From positions 1 through 31,765 of the forward strand of contig JAEOUL010000144.1 of NCBI GenBank assembly GCA_016839345.1: DNA of 31,765 nucleotides. The letters run 5' to 3'. The translations under genes were made by a program, and so were the position numbers. Under the pieces are notes generated by a model. It made no database searches. It saw only the letters and a program-made list of their open reading frames with translations, and was not told where the DNA came from. This document shows positions 1 through 7,385 of the stretch, one piece after another (position 1 is the stretch's first letter; each line of letters begins with the position of its first letter). The DNA is from Candidatus Thorarchaeota archaeon. GTDB lineage: Archaea > Asgardarchaeota > Thorarchaeia > Thorarchaeales > Thorarchaeaceae.

Positions 1-2
1 AA

Positions 3-1445
3 ATCTCATTTGATAGTCCAAATTATGCCCATGAGATTTCTGCCCAAGTTCTGGAGTCATCTTCTTACTGGGAGGATGAAACACTATTTCGATCCGGTGA
101 TAGATTCCGCTGTGAAGTAACAATTGGAACTGATGATGAAACTCTCTCCTTTGTTAATGATTTAGAAATATCTTGTTATAATCCGCTAGATGCTTTATGG
201 TCCCATGAAGTGATTGAGAATTTCAATAGCTCTATACACGTAAGCAATACGATGACACTAGGTCCCAGTAATTCTACTCCCGGAATCTGGAATATAGTTG
301 TGATGTGGTCTAACGGGAGTGAGGTTGCTTTTAGTCACACGACCTTTGAAGTCCACCATCGATTGAATGTTTTTGCGCACACACCGAATATCGAGGTTGA
401 ATCAGGAAAGCAGTTCACGGCTGCAATTTATGTTTACGACCAAGATAATGGAAATCCAATATTGGAAGGTGTGTTTATAGTAGGTAATTGGTCCACACAC
501 GAAATCGTCTTCAGTCCCAATCTTGCCAAGAGCTGGTTTGAAGCTGATCTCAATACATCTTTGATTGGTACTGGTTCATTTGTAATGATAGTTAGTGCAA
601 GTTTACCCTTCTATGATACAACTGAATTCACAATCAATATCTTAATCCCTTCCTCTGAACCTCTCGCTGCAGTAGCTTTCAGAGCAGGAATTCTGGGGGC
701 GCTTGCAGTAATCATTTTCATCGGAGCTTTTACACTTATTCGACGGTTCTACGTTTCAACAACAACTCGCTGGAATCTTGAGCTACTGTCACTTGAGAGC
801 CGTATTGAAGACGCCAAGAACCTGATAGGAGTTCTAGTTATTCACAGCTCTGTGGGTCTTCCTGTTTACTCGAAGATTATCAAAGGTGGTTTCCATGAAG
901 CCCTCCTCAGCTCTTTCATATCAGCAATCTCTCATTTCCGAACGGAGTTTTCACTGGATGAACCAAAATGGATTGCAATCCCAATCACTGAGGTCATTAC
1001 TGCAGTACAGACTGAATCATTCATCTGTGCAGCTATTACAGTGGATAGTGCTTCTGATATACAAAAGAGCCGACTTGAATCATTCAGTCTGGAAATTGGT
1101 GGTTTCTATGACCATGATGACGAAACAACCAAGCACGTACTCCAGACTCCTAAACGTATGGAACAAATGGCTTTAACTTTTGATCCAATTTTTGACAAAC
1201 ACTTTGATGGAGGTCTCATGAAAAGATATGTTGGAGTGAAGAAAGATCTCCCTGATAGACTTCTTCCTATTGCAAAAGCCATGAATGCTATAGAAATCGA
1301 CCATGGAGTCTCACCAGACTCAATCATAAAATCTGTTGTAATGCTTGGATTCAATGAACGAAGAGCTCACATGATGGTGCTTGAGGCATTAGATGAAGGA
1401 TATCTGATTGTAGCCGAAAAGAAACTTCCACTTCCACCAACTTAA
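3..1445 (+). CDS. Membrane protein with Ig-like ectodomain and longin-like cytoplasmic domain (5' partial)
   Basis: The frame is open to the left edge, so the N-terminus lies outside the window; the GTG at 210 is internal, because coding-like sequence continues upstream of it. Seen in order: extracellular beta-rich sequence with several N-glycosylation sequons, one Ig-like repeat (about nt 366-650) of the same type as in the giant proteins at 7386-22936, one membrane span (about nt 663-743), a basic RRF stop-transfer patch, then a cytoplasmic domain starting GVLVIHSSVGLPVYSK. That domain, with its SSFISAI and PITEVI segments, resembles longin/roadblock-type sensor domains common in Asgard archaea. 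A C-terminal helical or winged-helix-like segment follows (about nt 1240-1430). In eukaryotes longin domains occur in SNAREs, adaptor and TRAPP subunits. Here it may relay a surface signal or bind a small GTPase (inference). The architecture is clear; the longin assignment is moderate. Confidence 0.8.
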   Translation: MSFDSPNYAHEISAQVLESSSYWEDETLFRSGDRFRCEVTIGTDDETLSFVNDLEISCYNPLDALWSHEVIENFNSSIHVSNTMTLGPSNSTPGIWNIVVMWSNGSEVAFSHTTFEVHHRLNVFAHTPNIEVESGKQFTAAIYVYDQDNGNPILEGVFIVGNWSTHEIVFSPNLAKSWFEADLNTSLIGTGSFVMIVSASLPFYDTTEFTINILIPSSEPLAAVAFRAGILGALAVIIFIGAFTLIRRFYVSTTTRWNLELLSLESRIEDAKNLIGVLVIHSSVGLPVYSKIIKGGFHEALLSSFISAISHFRTEFSLDEPKWIAIPITEVITAVQTESFICAAITVDSASDIQKSRLESFSLEIGGFYDHDDETTKHVLQTPKRMEQMALTFDPIFDKHFDGGLMKRYVGVKKDLPDRLLPIAKAMNAIEIDHGVSPDSIIKSVVMLGFNERRAHMMVLEALDEGYLIVAEKKLPLPPT

Positions 1446-1596
1446 GTTTGAGATTGGCCGAAATGTCAATATGTACTTGCTATTTCGATTTCTTAACTAG
1501 GTCGATATCTCACTGAAGGAAATCACAATCAAGTATTGGGGTCATCTGGGTCGACAGGAAGAACGGAAATTTCATTGTGATGACACAAAGATTGAC

Positions 1597-2649
1597 ATGA
1601 TAATGAGAGCTGCTCAGAGAATTGATCTGTCTGAGGTATGTAAGTGTACTAAGTTAGAGATTTTGAATTTGGGAAGTAATATGCTAGAGGAAATTGACTT
1701 TACTCCCATATCTCAGATTCAATCAATAACGGCAATAAATCTCGAGAACAATCACTTAACATCCCTCGACCTATGGCCGCTAGCAAACTGTAAGTTTCTC
1801 ACACACTTGAATCTTAAGAACAATCGTCTTTCGGGATTGGACTTAACGCCCCTCTTTCTTAGGGCGTATGTGGAGCTTGATTCTTCAGTAGTGATATCAG
1901 CTGATTTCACACTTCGATTCCTTCTCACGAGTGAAAAGCTCAGAGAGAGGTTTCTTCTGATTCGACCTGACAAAGCTCCTTGGACAGCAACTCCAGTCAT
2001 CATTTGGAATAAGTATGACTTACTTGCTAAAAAGATGGAATGGGCTGAAATTCACAAGAGAATTCAGATGATCTTGACTATGGTTCCTGAGAGCGATTGG
2101 TACCCAGCTCAACGTGGATTAATGATGGCGCTATCCCTCGATGAACTTGCTGGATATGATGGAAATCCAAAAGATTTGTTGGATTGGACATCAGATGATA
2201 TGGATTATCACACAGCTCAGCAGAAGGTTTTTGATAGAGCAATCGATTTGATTGAGGAGCAGGTTGAGAGGGGAGGACCAACACTTTTCCTTGACACAGA
2301 AGCAATGAAGACTACCCGTGCTTCGAAACTCATTCCTAAGATTGTTGATGCAAGGAAACAAGAAATGGAAAAGACAGTTGTTCTAACCAAAGGCAGTATG
2401 GCTCTTCTGAATTCACTTTGGCTTAGTCATTACGGATTCAAGATTCTAAGTGCAATTGGTGTTAAAAGCACAAAGCATTATGGAACCGGATTAGGTAGAA
2501 TTAGTGAGAGTCTCGAGGCGCTTGGTTTCAAACTTGCTACAAAGACAGTAGATTCATTTTCCTCGAATATCAACATCGATCCCGTAATAGCATCTAGGAG
2601 TTTGAAGAAACATTTGATAAACATCGTGGACCAAGCCTATTCGAATTAA
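1597..2649 (+). CDS. Leucine-rich-repeat protein with C-terminal helical domain
   Basis: From the first ATG the protein has 350 residues. Three leucine-rich repeats are visible in roughly residues 18-92, with the LxxLNLxxNxL pattern (LEILNLGSNML, ITAINLENNHL, LTHLNLKNNRL). About 250 mostly helical residues of no family I recognise follow. There is no signal peptide or membrane span, so it is probably a cytoplasmic protein-interaction module. The reading frame stays open and coding-like upstream to 1501, directly after a TAG at 1498-1500, and contains no ATG, GTG or TTG before 1597. The true start may therefore be a non-standard codon such as ATC at 1528, which has AAGGA at 1516-1520, or the start may have been lost by mutation or sequencing error. 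It lies 150 bp after the longin-like gene. Confidence 0.8.
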   Translation: MIMRAAQRIDLSEVCKCTKLEILNLGSNMLEEIDFTPISQIQSITAINLENNHLTSLDLWPLANCKFLTHLNLKNNRLSGLDLTPLFLRAYVELDSSVVISADFTLRFLLTSEKLRERFLLIRPDKAPWTATPVIIWNKYDLLAKKMEWAEIHKRIQMILTMVPESDWYPAQRGLMMALSLDELAGYDGNPKDLLDWTSDDMDYHTAQQKVFDRAIDLIEEQVERGGPTLFLDTEAMKTTRASKLIPKIVDARKQEMEKTVVLTKGSMALLNSLWLSHYGFKILSAIGVKSTKHYGTGLGRISESLEALGFKLATKTVDSFSSNINIDPVIASRSLKKHLINIVDQAYSN

Positions 2650-2702
2650 CAATATTACCGGCTTCGATACCTTAAATTAGGATTTGCAGAAGCCTTCTGA
2701 AA

Positions 2703-3314
2703 TTGAGGTTTCTATCTTTGACTCTGACAAAAAGACGAATCCTTTTCGATGAACCAATAGTTAGAGTAAAGATAAGCAAAGTTAGATTTCCCAAGTGTTG
2801 TCCTGTTTGCGGAGCATCTGCTGATAGACTCGCTCGAGTTTCATCAACACCCAAGAGGAAAGTTTGGCTCCGTCCTAGTTGGGATCCCAATTTCAATTCG
2901 AAGGGAAATAACCGGCTTGAGAATACTCAGATCAAGAGTCTTCTTGTTGAGGTGTGTGAACTTCATCAGATGTCTGACAATGCAGAACTGAAAATAAGAG
3001 GTCTCTCGGTGTTTCTTGCAGCACTCATTATTGGTATCTCACTATTCGCTTTGATATATGCAGGAAGTGATTATTGGCTTGGGCGTCCTGTGAATCCATG
3101 GGTGTATTCATACATTGTGATACTCTTCTTCTCACTTCTCTTTGGATATATTGCATTTCGTCCATCCCCTCTCGAAGATTCAATAAAGATAGTAGGATTT
3201 GATTTCGAAATGCAGTATGTGTGGCTTCAATTGAAGAATCGTAATTACATGAATCAGTTGATGGCGGAAAATCCAATGTCTATCGAGCTTGTGAATTGGA
3301 TTGTTAAGGTCTAA
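2703..3314 (+). CDS. Small zinc-finger membrane protein
   Basis: This 203-residue protein starts at a TTG; no ATG precedes the first conserved motif, so the start is uncertain. A CPVCG knuckle (about residues 33-37) and a later CxxH (CELH, about residues 86-89) look like the two halves of one zinc site. Two membrane spans follow (about residues 102-124 and 134-154), with a short soluble C-terminus. Archaea contain many small membrane proteins with a CPxCG plus CxxH zinc site followed by paired spans, and their roles are generally unknown. It ends 2 bp before the converging acyl-CoA synthetase gene. No specific function can be assigned. Confidence 0.7.
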   Translation: MRFLSLTLTKRRILFDEPIVRVKISKVRFPKCCPVCGASADRLARVSSTPKRKVWLRPSWDPNFNSKGNNRLENTQIKSLLVEVCELHQMSDNAELKIRGLSVFLAALIIGISLFALIYAGSDYWLGRPVNPWVYSYIVILFFSLLFGYIAFRPSPLEDSIKIVGFDFEMQYVWLQLKNRNYMNQLMAENPMSIELVNWIVKV

Positions 3315-3316
3315 GA

Positions 3317-4753
3317 TTAGAGTTCTCGACTGTCTTTGGTTTCATAGTAATCGCAGACTTGAGAAAGCGCACTCACTGCCTCATTGATGTTTCTAAAAAC
3401 TGGGAGACCCTGTTCAACAAAAACACTCCAGGCTTCAGCTCGTTGGTCTGTATATGCTACTTCTGGTATCGCTACAAGAACTGGCTTATTCTCTTTCTCT
3501 ACAACCTTCTTGCCAGCTTGTGCCATTACTTTCCAGAATTCTACTAAAACGTCACCTGCACCCATAATAGAGGCTGCTTGATACATATTGTGTACATCTG
3601 CTCCAATAATCAATGAATCGAAATTCGCATCGGTCCCTGCTAGACGTATCACTTCTGAAGTGGTCTGATCTTGATAATAATCAGCTGCCAGGTCTATTGG
3701 ATTGTTAAGTCCTGTACCAACATCGAGAATTAGGGGGTCCAGTTTCTTTATGGTATCTTCAGAAGTTCTTGGAACCTTTAGTCCTTTCTCAATACAGAGG
3801 TCAGTCAAGATAACACTGGTTCCACCACTGATTGCAATAAGTCCTACATTTCTTGACTTTGGTTTTGGACTTAGAGAAAACACACTTAGAGTAGCAATCA
3901 TGTCTTCAAGCGTGTCAACCGTCATGACATTTGCTTGGTGAAAAACTGCATTCCATATTTCTCTGCTTCCTGCAAGTGCTCCAGTATGAGATGATGCGGC
4001 AAGAGCCCCTTCTGATGACCGTCCGCCCTTCAGAACAACCAGAGGTTTCTTACTTGCGAGCCGTTTCATTGATTCTAGAACACTTCTTCCATTCTTCGCT
4101 CCCTCAATATATGCACCAATAGTATTAGTTTCATTGTCTTCCAAGAAATAATCTAGAAGCTCCTGAGGCGTGATATCCACTTGATTGCCAAAGCTGAACA
4201 CCTTACTGAAACCCACTCCTGACTCAACACCAGCAGTGTAGGCTGTTATTGCGACCCCACCTGATTGAGAGAGGAAACCAACATCTCCGGAGAGTCTTTT
4301 AATTGTAGGCATGAATGCGAATCCTTTCTTGGGATACATCAATCCCATGCAATTTGGTCCAAAAGCCCTCATACCTGTTTCATCAAGTATATCACGAATC
4401 TCAATTTCCCTCAGCTTGCCCTCTTCAGTTCCTAGTTCCGAAAATCCGCTAGTGAATATAGTAACTCCGCGGACACCTTTCTTGTGGCACTCCCTCAAGG
4501 TTTCTGGTACTGCTCTATACGGGACTCGAATAATGGCATAGTCAATATTTTCAGGAATGTCTTCAATACTTGTTAGTATCTTGTGACCCAAGACTTCTCC
4601 TCCGCGCCTTGAAACAAACCACACTTTGAGGTCGTGTTCCCACTGGAGCATTGAGTGTGCCCAGTAGTACCCCATGCTCGCAGATACTCCAATTACTGCA
4701 ACTGATTTAGCGTCGAGGACATCAGATACCTTAGGTCTCTTCAAATGTGTCAT
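3317..4753 (-). CDS. Acyl-CoA synthetase (NDP-forming), alpha subunit
   Basis: A 478-residue protein matching the alpha subunit of ADP-forming acetate/acyl-CoA ligases, which convert acyl-CoA, ADP and phosphate to acid, CoA and ATP. Visible are an N-terminal CoA-binding Rossmann domain (SVAVIGVSA, residues 17-25), GPNCMG (132-137), SQSGG (162-166) and the phosphohistidine loop SSHTGALAG with His256, which matches the catalytic alpha-subunit histidine (His257 in the Pyrococcus enzyme, from memory). The length fits a free alpha subunit. The ATP-grasp beta subunit is not in the window and must be encoded elsewhere. The ATG at 4753 is preferred over the TTG at 4756 because GGAGA lies just upstream of it. 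A possible TATA element on this strand is at about 4812-4825. Substrate preference cannot be read from the sequence. Confidence 0.92.
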   Translation of the reverse strand: MTHLKRPKVSDVLDAKSVAVIGVSASMGYYWAHSMLQWEHDLKVWFVSRRGGEVLGHKILTSIEDIPENIDYAIIRVPYRAVPETLRECHKKGVRGVTIFTSGFSELGTEEGKLREIEIRDILDETGMRAFGPNCMGLMYPKKGFAFMPTIKRLSGDVGFLSQSGGVAITAYTAGVESGVGFSKVFSFGNQVDITPQELLDYFLEDNETNTIGAYIEGAKNGRSVLESMKRLASKKPLVVLKGGRSSEGALAASSHTGALAGSREIWNAVFHQANVMTVDTLEDMIATLSVFSLSPKPKSRNVGLIAISGGTSVILTDLCIEKGLKVPRTSEDTIKKLDPLILDVGTGLNNPIDLAADYYQDQTTSEVIRLAGTDANFDSLIIGADVHNMYQAASIMGAGDVLVEFWKVMAQAGKKVVEKENKPVLVAIPEVAYTDQRAEAWSVFVEQGLPVFRNINEAVSALSQVCDYYETKDSREL

Positions 4754-4810
4754 CAAGGTGTCTCCGGCTAGAGCCGTGGAACTTGCTTCGCGATTTAAGA
4801 GTAACTGATT

Positions 4811-4832
4811 GACAAATTAAATCAAATAAGAA
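4811..4832. promoter_or_regulatory. AT-rich promoter-like block between divergent transcripts
   Basis: This block reads ACAAATTAAATCAAATAAG on the plus strand. On the minus strand it provides a TTTAATTT TATA-like element about 60-70 bp before the acyl-CoA synthetase start. On the plus strand it lies about 25 bp before the structured RNA candidate that begins near 4838-4846. Both are plausible archaeal promoter positions, but no BRE can be called with certainty. Confidence 0.3.
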
Positions 4833-4837
4833 GGTGT

Positions 4838-4975
4838 GAGGAGAAGGCGTCGGCGAAGTTTATGGGGATCGATGCATCACTGTACTCGCCTGCGGAAACG
4901 AGTATGACAGTCTCAATGGACATATCGAGGATAACCGATGTAATTTCTTGTGGCCGACGCCTCTACGCCTTCATA
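4838..4975 (+). ncRNA. Candidate structured noncoding RNA
   Basis: A GC-richer block sits inside AT-rich gene-free DNA. A perfect 9-bp closing helix pairs 4846-4854 (GGCGTCGGC) with 4953-4961 (GCCGACGCC). Nested inside are a 6-bp helix including one G-U pair, 4869-4874 with 4923-4928, and a hairpin pairing 4883-4888 (TACTCG) with 4899-4904 (CGAGTA), extended past a bulge by 4879-4882 with 4908-4911. An alternative outer pairing, 4843-4849 with 4966-4972 (GAAGGCG/CGCCTTC), competes with the closing helix and could form a switch. I see no match to tRNA, 5S rRNA, SRP RNA, RNase P RNA or common riboswitch consensus. It could instead be a leader of the downstream metalloprotease gene, whose start is about 125 bp away. 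The strand is inferred from the upstream AT-rich element and is uncertain. Confidence 0.45.
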
Positions 4976-5098
4976 CTATTAGCTATTAATATAATATGTG
5001 TGTATATATGAGGAACGCGCTGATTAACAGTGTGTGCTCTTTTCCTTAAGGATACTTGAACCAGTTTCTTAATATGCAGTGACCAAAACGAGTGAATT

Positions 5099-7249
5099 AT
5101 GCGTCGCGCTCTTGTCTTGGTGATTGCATTCTTTCTTCTTTTTACGGTGCCAGTTAACGGTAACTTGACTACATCAATGAACTGTGAATCTTTTACACTG
5201 AGCCAAGGTCCCTTACCCATCGAGAGAAATTGGACTACAAAAATAGTAGTTGCCGGTTATGAGCAATCTTTGATTAATGAATCCATTCTTTTACAAGACA
5301 TGCCAACAGATCGAGTCTATTACTCGGATGAAGTCGAAATTACCTACAACATAGAATATGATGTTACGTATGCAGATGCTATGTTTTTGAATAATCTACG
5401 ACAAGTGATGCTGGAGAATTCGATAAATGGTTCCGGTACAGGAACAAGATTAGATGAGAGTGCACTGTTGTATCAGAAAGATCACTTAGATGAACCGCAG
5501 AGAATCTTTTATCCACGAGATGGAAGGGTTATTGATGCATATGCAGTTGAGGACTGGCTTGAAGAAAATCCCTTTACTCCAAAGCCTGGTCTCGGATACA
5601 CACTCTATCTTGTGAACTTCTCAGACTTCGATTCGATGGATCACAGTCTGGAACATTGGTATGACTATCATCCAGCTGATTCAGATACGGGAGAGGAACA
5701 AGACTGGTTCAGACTGGAGTGGGATAACGCGCTAAATCCAGATGTGACAATGGATCATCCTTTCTTTGGTGGAAGATACAACACCTATGTTGTGGACCCA
5801 AGCGCTCATCAATGGTATTTGAAATGGTGTCGAATTTGGTGGAGTGCATTCATATCCACTGAGTACGATTTCTGGACAGAAGACCTAGAGGATAAGGTTG
5901 GAACACTAAATCTTGAGTCGCCATCAGACGTTGATGCATTGAATCAATACCTACAAGAATGCATATGGGATCCAATCAACCAACTCTTCTACCCATATCA
6001 ACACGAACCAGCAGCTTATGTTGAATCAGGAACTCTCAAAGGACTAGTATTTTGTATGGATGTAGCTGATGGCGTTTCTATTGAGAGTTTAGAGTGGGTC
6101 ACCGATTCTGATATGCAGAAAGCACATCTAGAAGAACTATACCCATTCATTAACTGGACTGTTGATATTGAATTCTTAGACATTGATAATGAGCTACTTT
6201 GGACAAATCTGTTCTGGATGTATGCGACAGTTGAGCCAGATGATACTACCGTTGTGGATGGCTATGCAATGTTTGAGTCGATTCGCACTATAATGAAGCC
6301 ACAATACACTGTTGATGACGATAACATCAATGTCTTTGGTGTCGTGTTCATAAAACAGCAAATGGAGATGCATATTGACGGTCAAACATATACCGGTCTT
6401 GGAGGCGGAGGCCAAACAGTAATTTGGAAATCCTGGGAACGATACTATCGTCCAGATGGAGTCACACCCAAGGACGGAATCTCATCGGTGCAGTTGCATG
6501 AAACTATGCATGCCATTGGATTTCACCACTCTTGGCAACATGAGCGATATTCTAGCGACTTCTCATGGGGACCAATGGGCTACTTCGCGTATCATAATGG
6601 TACGTCAACCTTTGACAAGAACTGGGTTCAAGGTACATACTTGGATCAAATGGAAGCAATACTCTGGGATGAATTTCTTTCTGAGCAAGCCGATTTGGGT
6701 GCTAGTGAACGTCCAGAAACTCTGCTGGCCGAACAAAAAGCTGAGGAAGCCTTTGCTAGTGCAAGAGCCTATTACAAAGAGATGAACTGGCTAGACGCAT
6801 ATCAGGCTCTCTCAGAGGCAAGTGAATGGATTCGTCGAATGGTTTTCTCGCAAATTGATACAACACCTCCAACAATTAACTCGTGGGGGACAATTCCTGA
6901 AAGCGTAGGAACTGAAGAATTTCTTTACTGGGTAGACATAACTGATGACATAGCAGGAATAGAGAACGTCACCCTGTACGTACAGGTAGATCAAGGCGAC
7001 ATACAGATTTTTCCATGCTCAAATGTTAGCTCTGTCTGGTCTGCTACAGTTCAGCCGCTTGATCATACTACAAATCTGACTATGTGGGTTGTAGCTTACG
7101 ATTGGGGGATGAATGTAGTCCAAGGAGGAGTAGTACAATTTAATGGCGGCGGATTCCTTACTGAGATTCTCATACCATTGGTTGCTGGAATTTCACTTGC
7201 CTGTACGATTATAGTCATCGGTGTTTATGCTATAAAACGGAAACAGTGA
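5099..7249 (+). CDS. Secreted, C-terminally anchored metzincin-type metalloprotease
   Basis: A 716-residue protein with a signal peptide (residues 1 to about 22) and a long extracellular region carrying HETMHAIGFHH at residues 467-477. This is a perfect HExxHxxGxxH metzincin zinc site with catalytic Glu468. A Met-turn candidate (GPMGY, Met493) lies 16 residues beyond the third zinc-binding histidine. A helical stretch rich in Ala and Glu (about residues 545-585), an Ig-like beta domain (about 590-680) and a C-terminal membrane span (about 688-711) ending in KRKQ follow, so the enzyme is probably held on the outer face of the membrane. The roughly 440 residues before the active site match no family I recognise and may act as a prodomain or substrate-binding region. 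It lies directly upstream of the giant surface proteins on the same strand, making them candidate substrates (inference). The ATG start is supported by the signal peptide. Confidence 0.82.
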   Translation: MRRALVLVIAFFLLFTVPVNGNLTTSMNCESFTLSQGPLPIERNWTTKIVVAGYEQSLINESILLQDMPTDRVYYSDEVEITYNIEYDVTYADAMFLNNLRQVMLENSINGSGTGTRLDESALLYQKDHLDEPQRIFYPRDGRVIDAYAVEDWLEENPFTPKPGLGYTLYLVNFSDFDSMDHSLEHWYDYHPADSDTGEEQDWFRLEWDNALNPDVTMDHPFFGGRYNTYVVDPSAHQWYLKWCRIWWSAFISTEYDFWTEDLEDKVGTLNLESPSDVDALNQYLQECIWDPINQLFYPYQHEPAAYVESGTLKGLVFCMDVADGVSIESLEWVTDSDMQKAHLEELYPFINWTVDIEFLDIDNELLWTNLFWMYATVEPDDTTVVDGYAMFESIRTIMKPQYTVDDDNINVFGVVFIKQQMEMHIDGQTYTGLGGGGQTVIWKSWERYYRPDGVTPKDGISSVQLHETMHAIGFHHSWQHERYSSDFSWGPMGYFAYHNGTSTFDKNWVQGTYLDQMEAILWDEFLSEQADLGASERPETLLAEQKAEEAFASARAYYKEMNWLDAYQALSEASEWIRRMVFSQIDTTPPTINSWGTIPESVGTEEFLYWVDITDDIAGIENVTLYVQVDQGDIQIFPCSNVSSVWSATVQPLDHTTNLTMWVVAYDWGMNVVQGGVVQFNGGGFLTEILIPLVAGISLACTIIVIGVYAIKRKQ

Positions 7250-7264
7250 TTATTCAATCACATA

Positions 7265-7280
7265 TTTCGATTTATCGAAA
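7265..7280. promoter_or_regulatory. Palindrome upstream of the giant surface-protein genes
   Basis: TTTCGAT-TT-ATCGAAA is a perfect 7+2+7 inverted repeat in the 136-bp gap before the first giant gene, 105 bp from its start. The short centre argues against a terminator hairpin and for a dimeric repressor or activator site. A related six-base-arm version (TTCGAT...ATCGAA) lies at 30654-30668 upstream of a different gene. It could be chance in AT-rich DNA. Confidence 0.3.
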
Positions 7281-7372
7281 AACCTGACGATTTCTATGAC
7301 GTACATCTATTCATATAGAGGTAAATCACTACTCAAGCATCCAGTCGACATTAGTCGAATACATGCCTATTC

Positions 7373-7378
7373 AGGAGA
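7373..7378 (+). promoter_or_regulatory. Ribosome binding site that decides the start of giant protein 1
   Basis: AGGAGA lies 7 bases before the ATG at 7386, which opens directly into a lysine-rich signal peptide. This rules against the in-frame ATG at 7296, which would add 30 residues ahead of the signal sequence. Confidence 0.7.
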
Positions 7379-7385
7379 CCATCCA

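Noticed and set aside
4838..4975. tRNA, 5S rRNA, SRP RNA or RNase P RNA
   Set aside because: It lacks the TTCGANNC T-loop, the CGAAC of 5S rRNA, the SRP helix 8 motif and the RNase P conserved core, although the closing-stem layout is superficially like 5S rRNA.
7296..7385. Upstream in-frame ATG extending giant protein 1 by 30 residues
   Set aside because: It would place 30 polar residues before the signal peptide; the ATG at 7386 has AGGAGA at the right distance.
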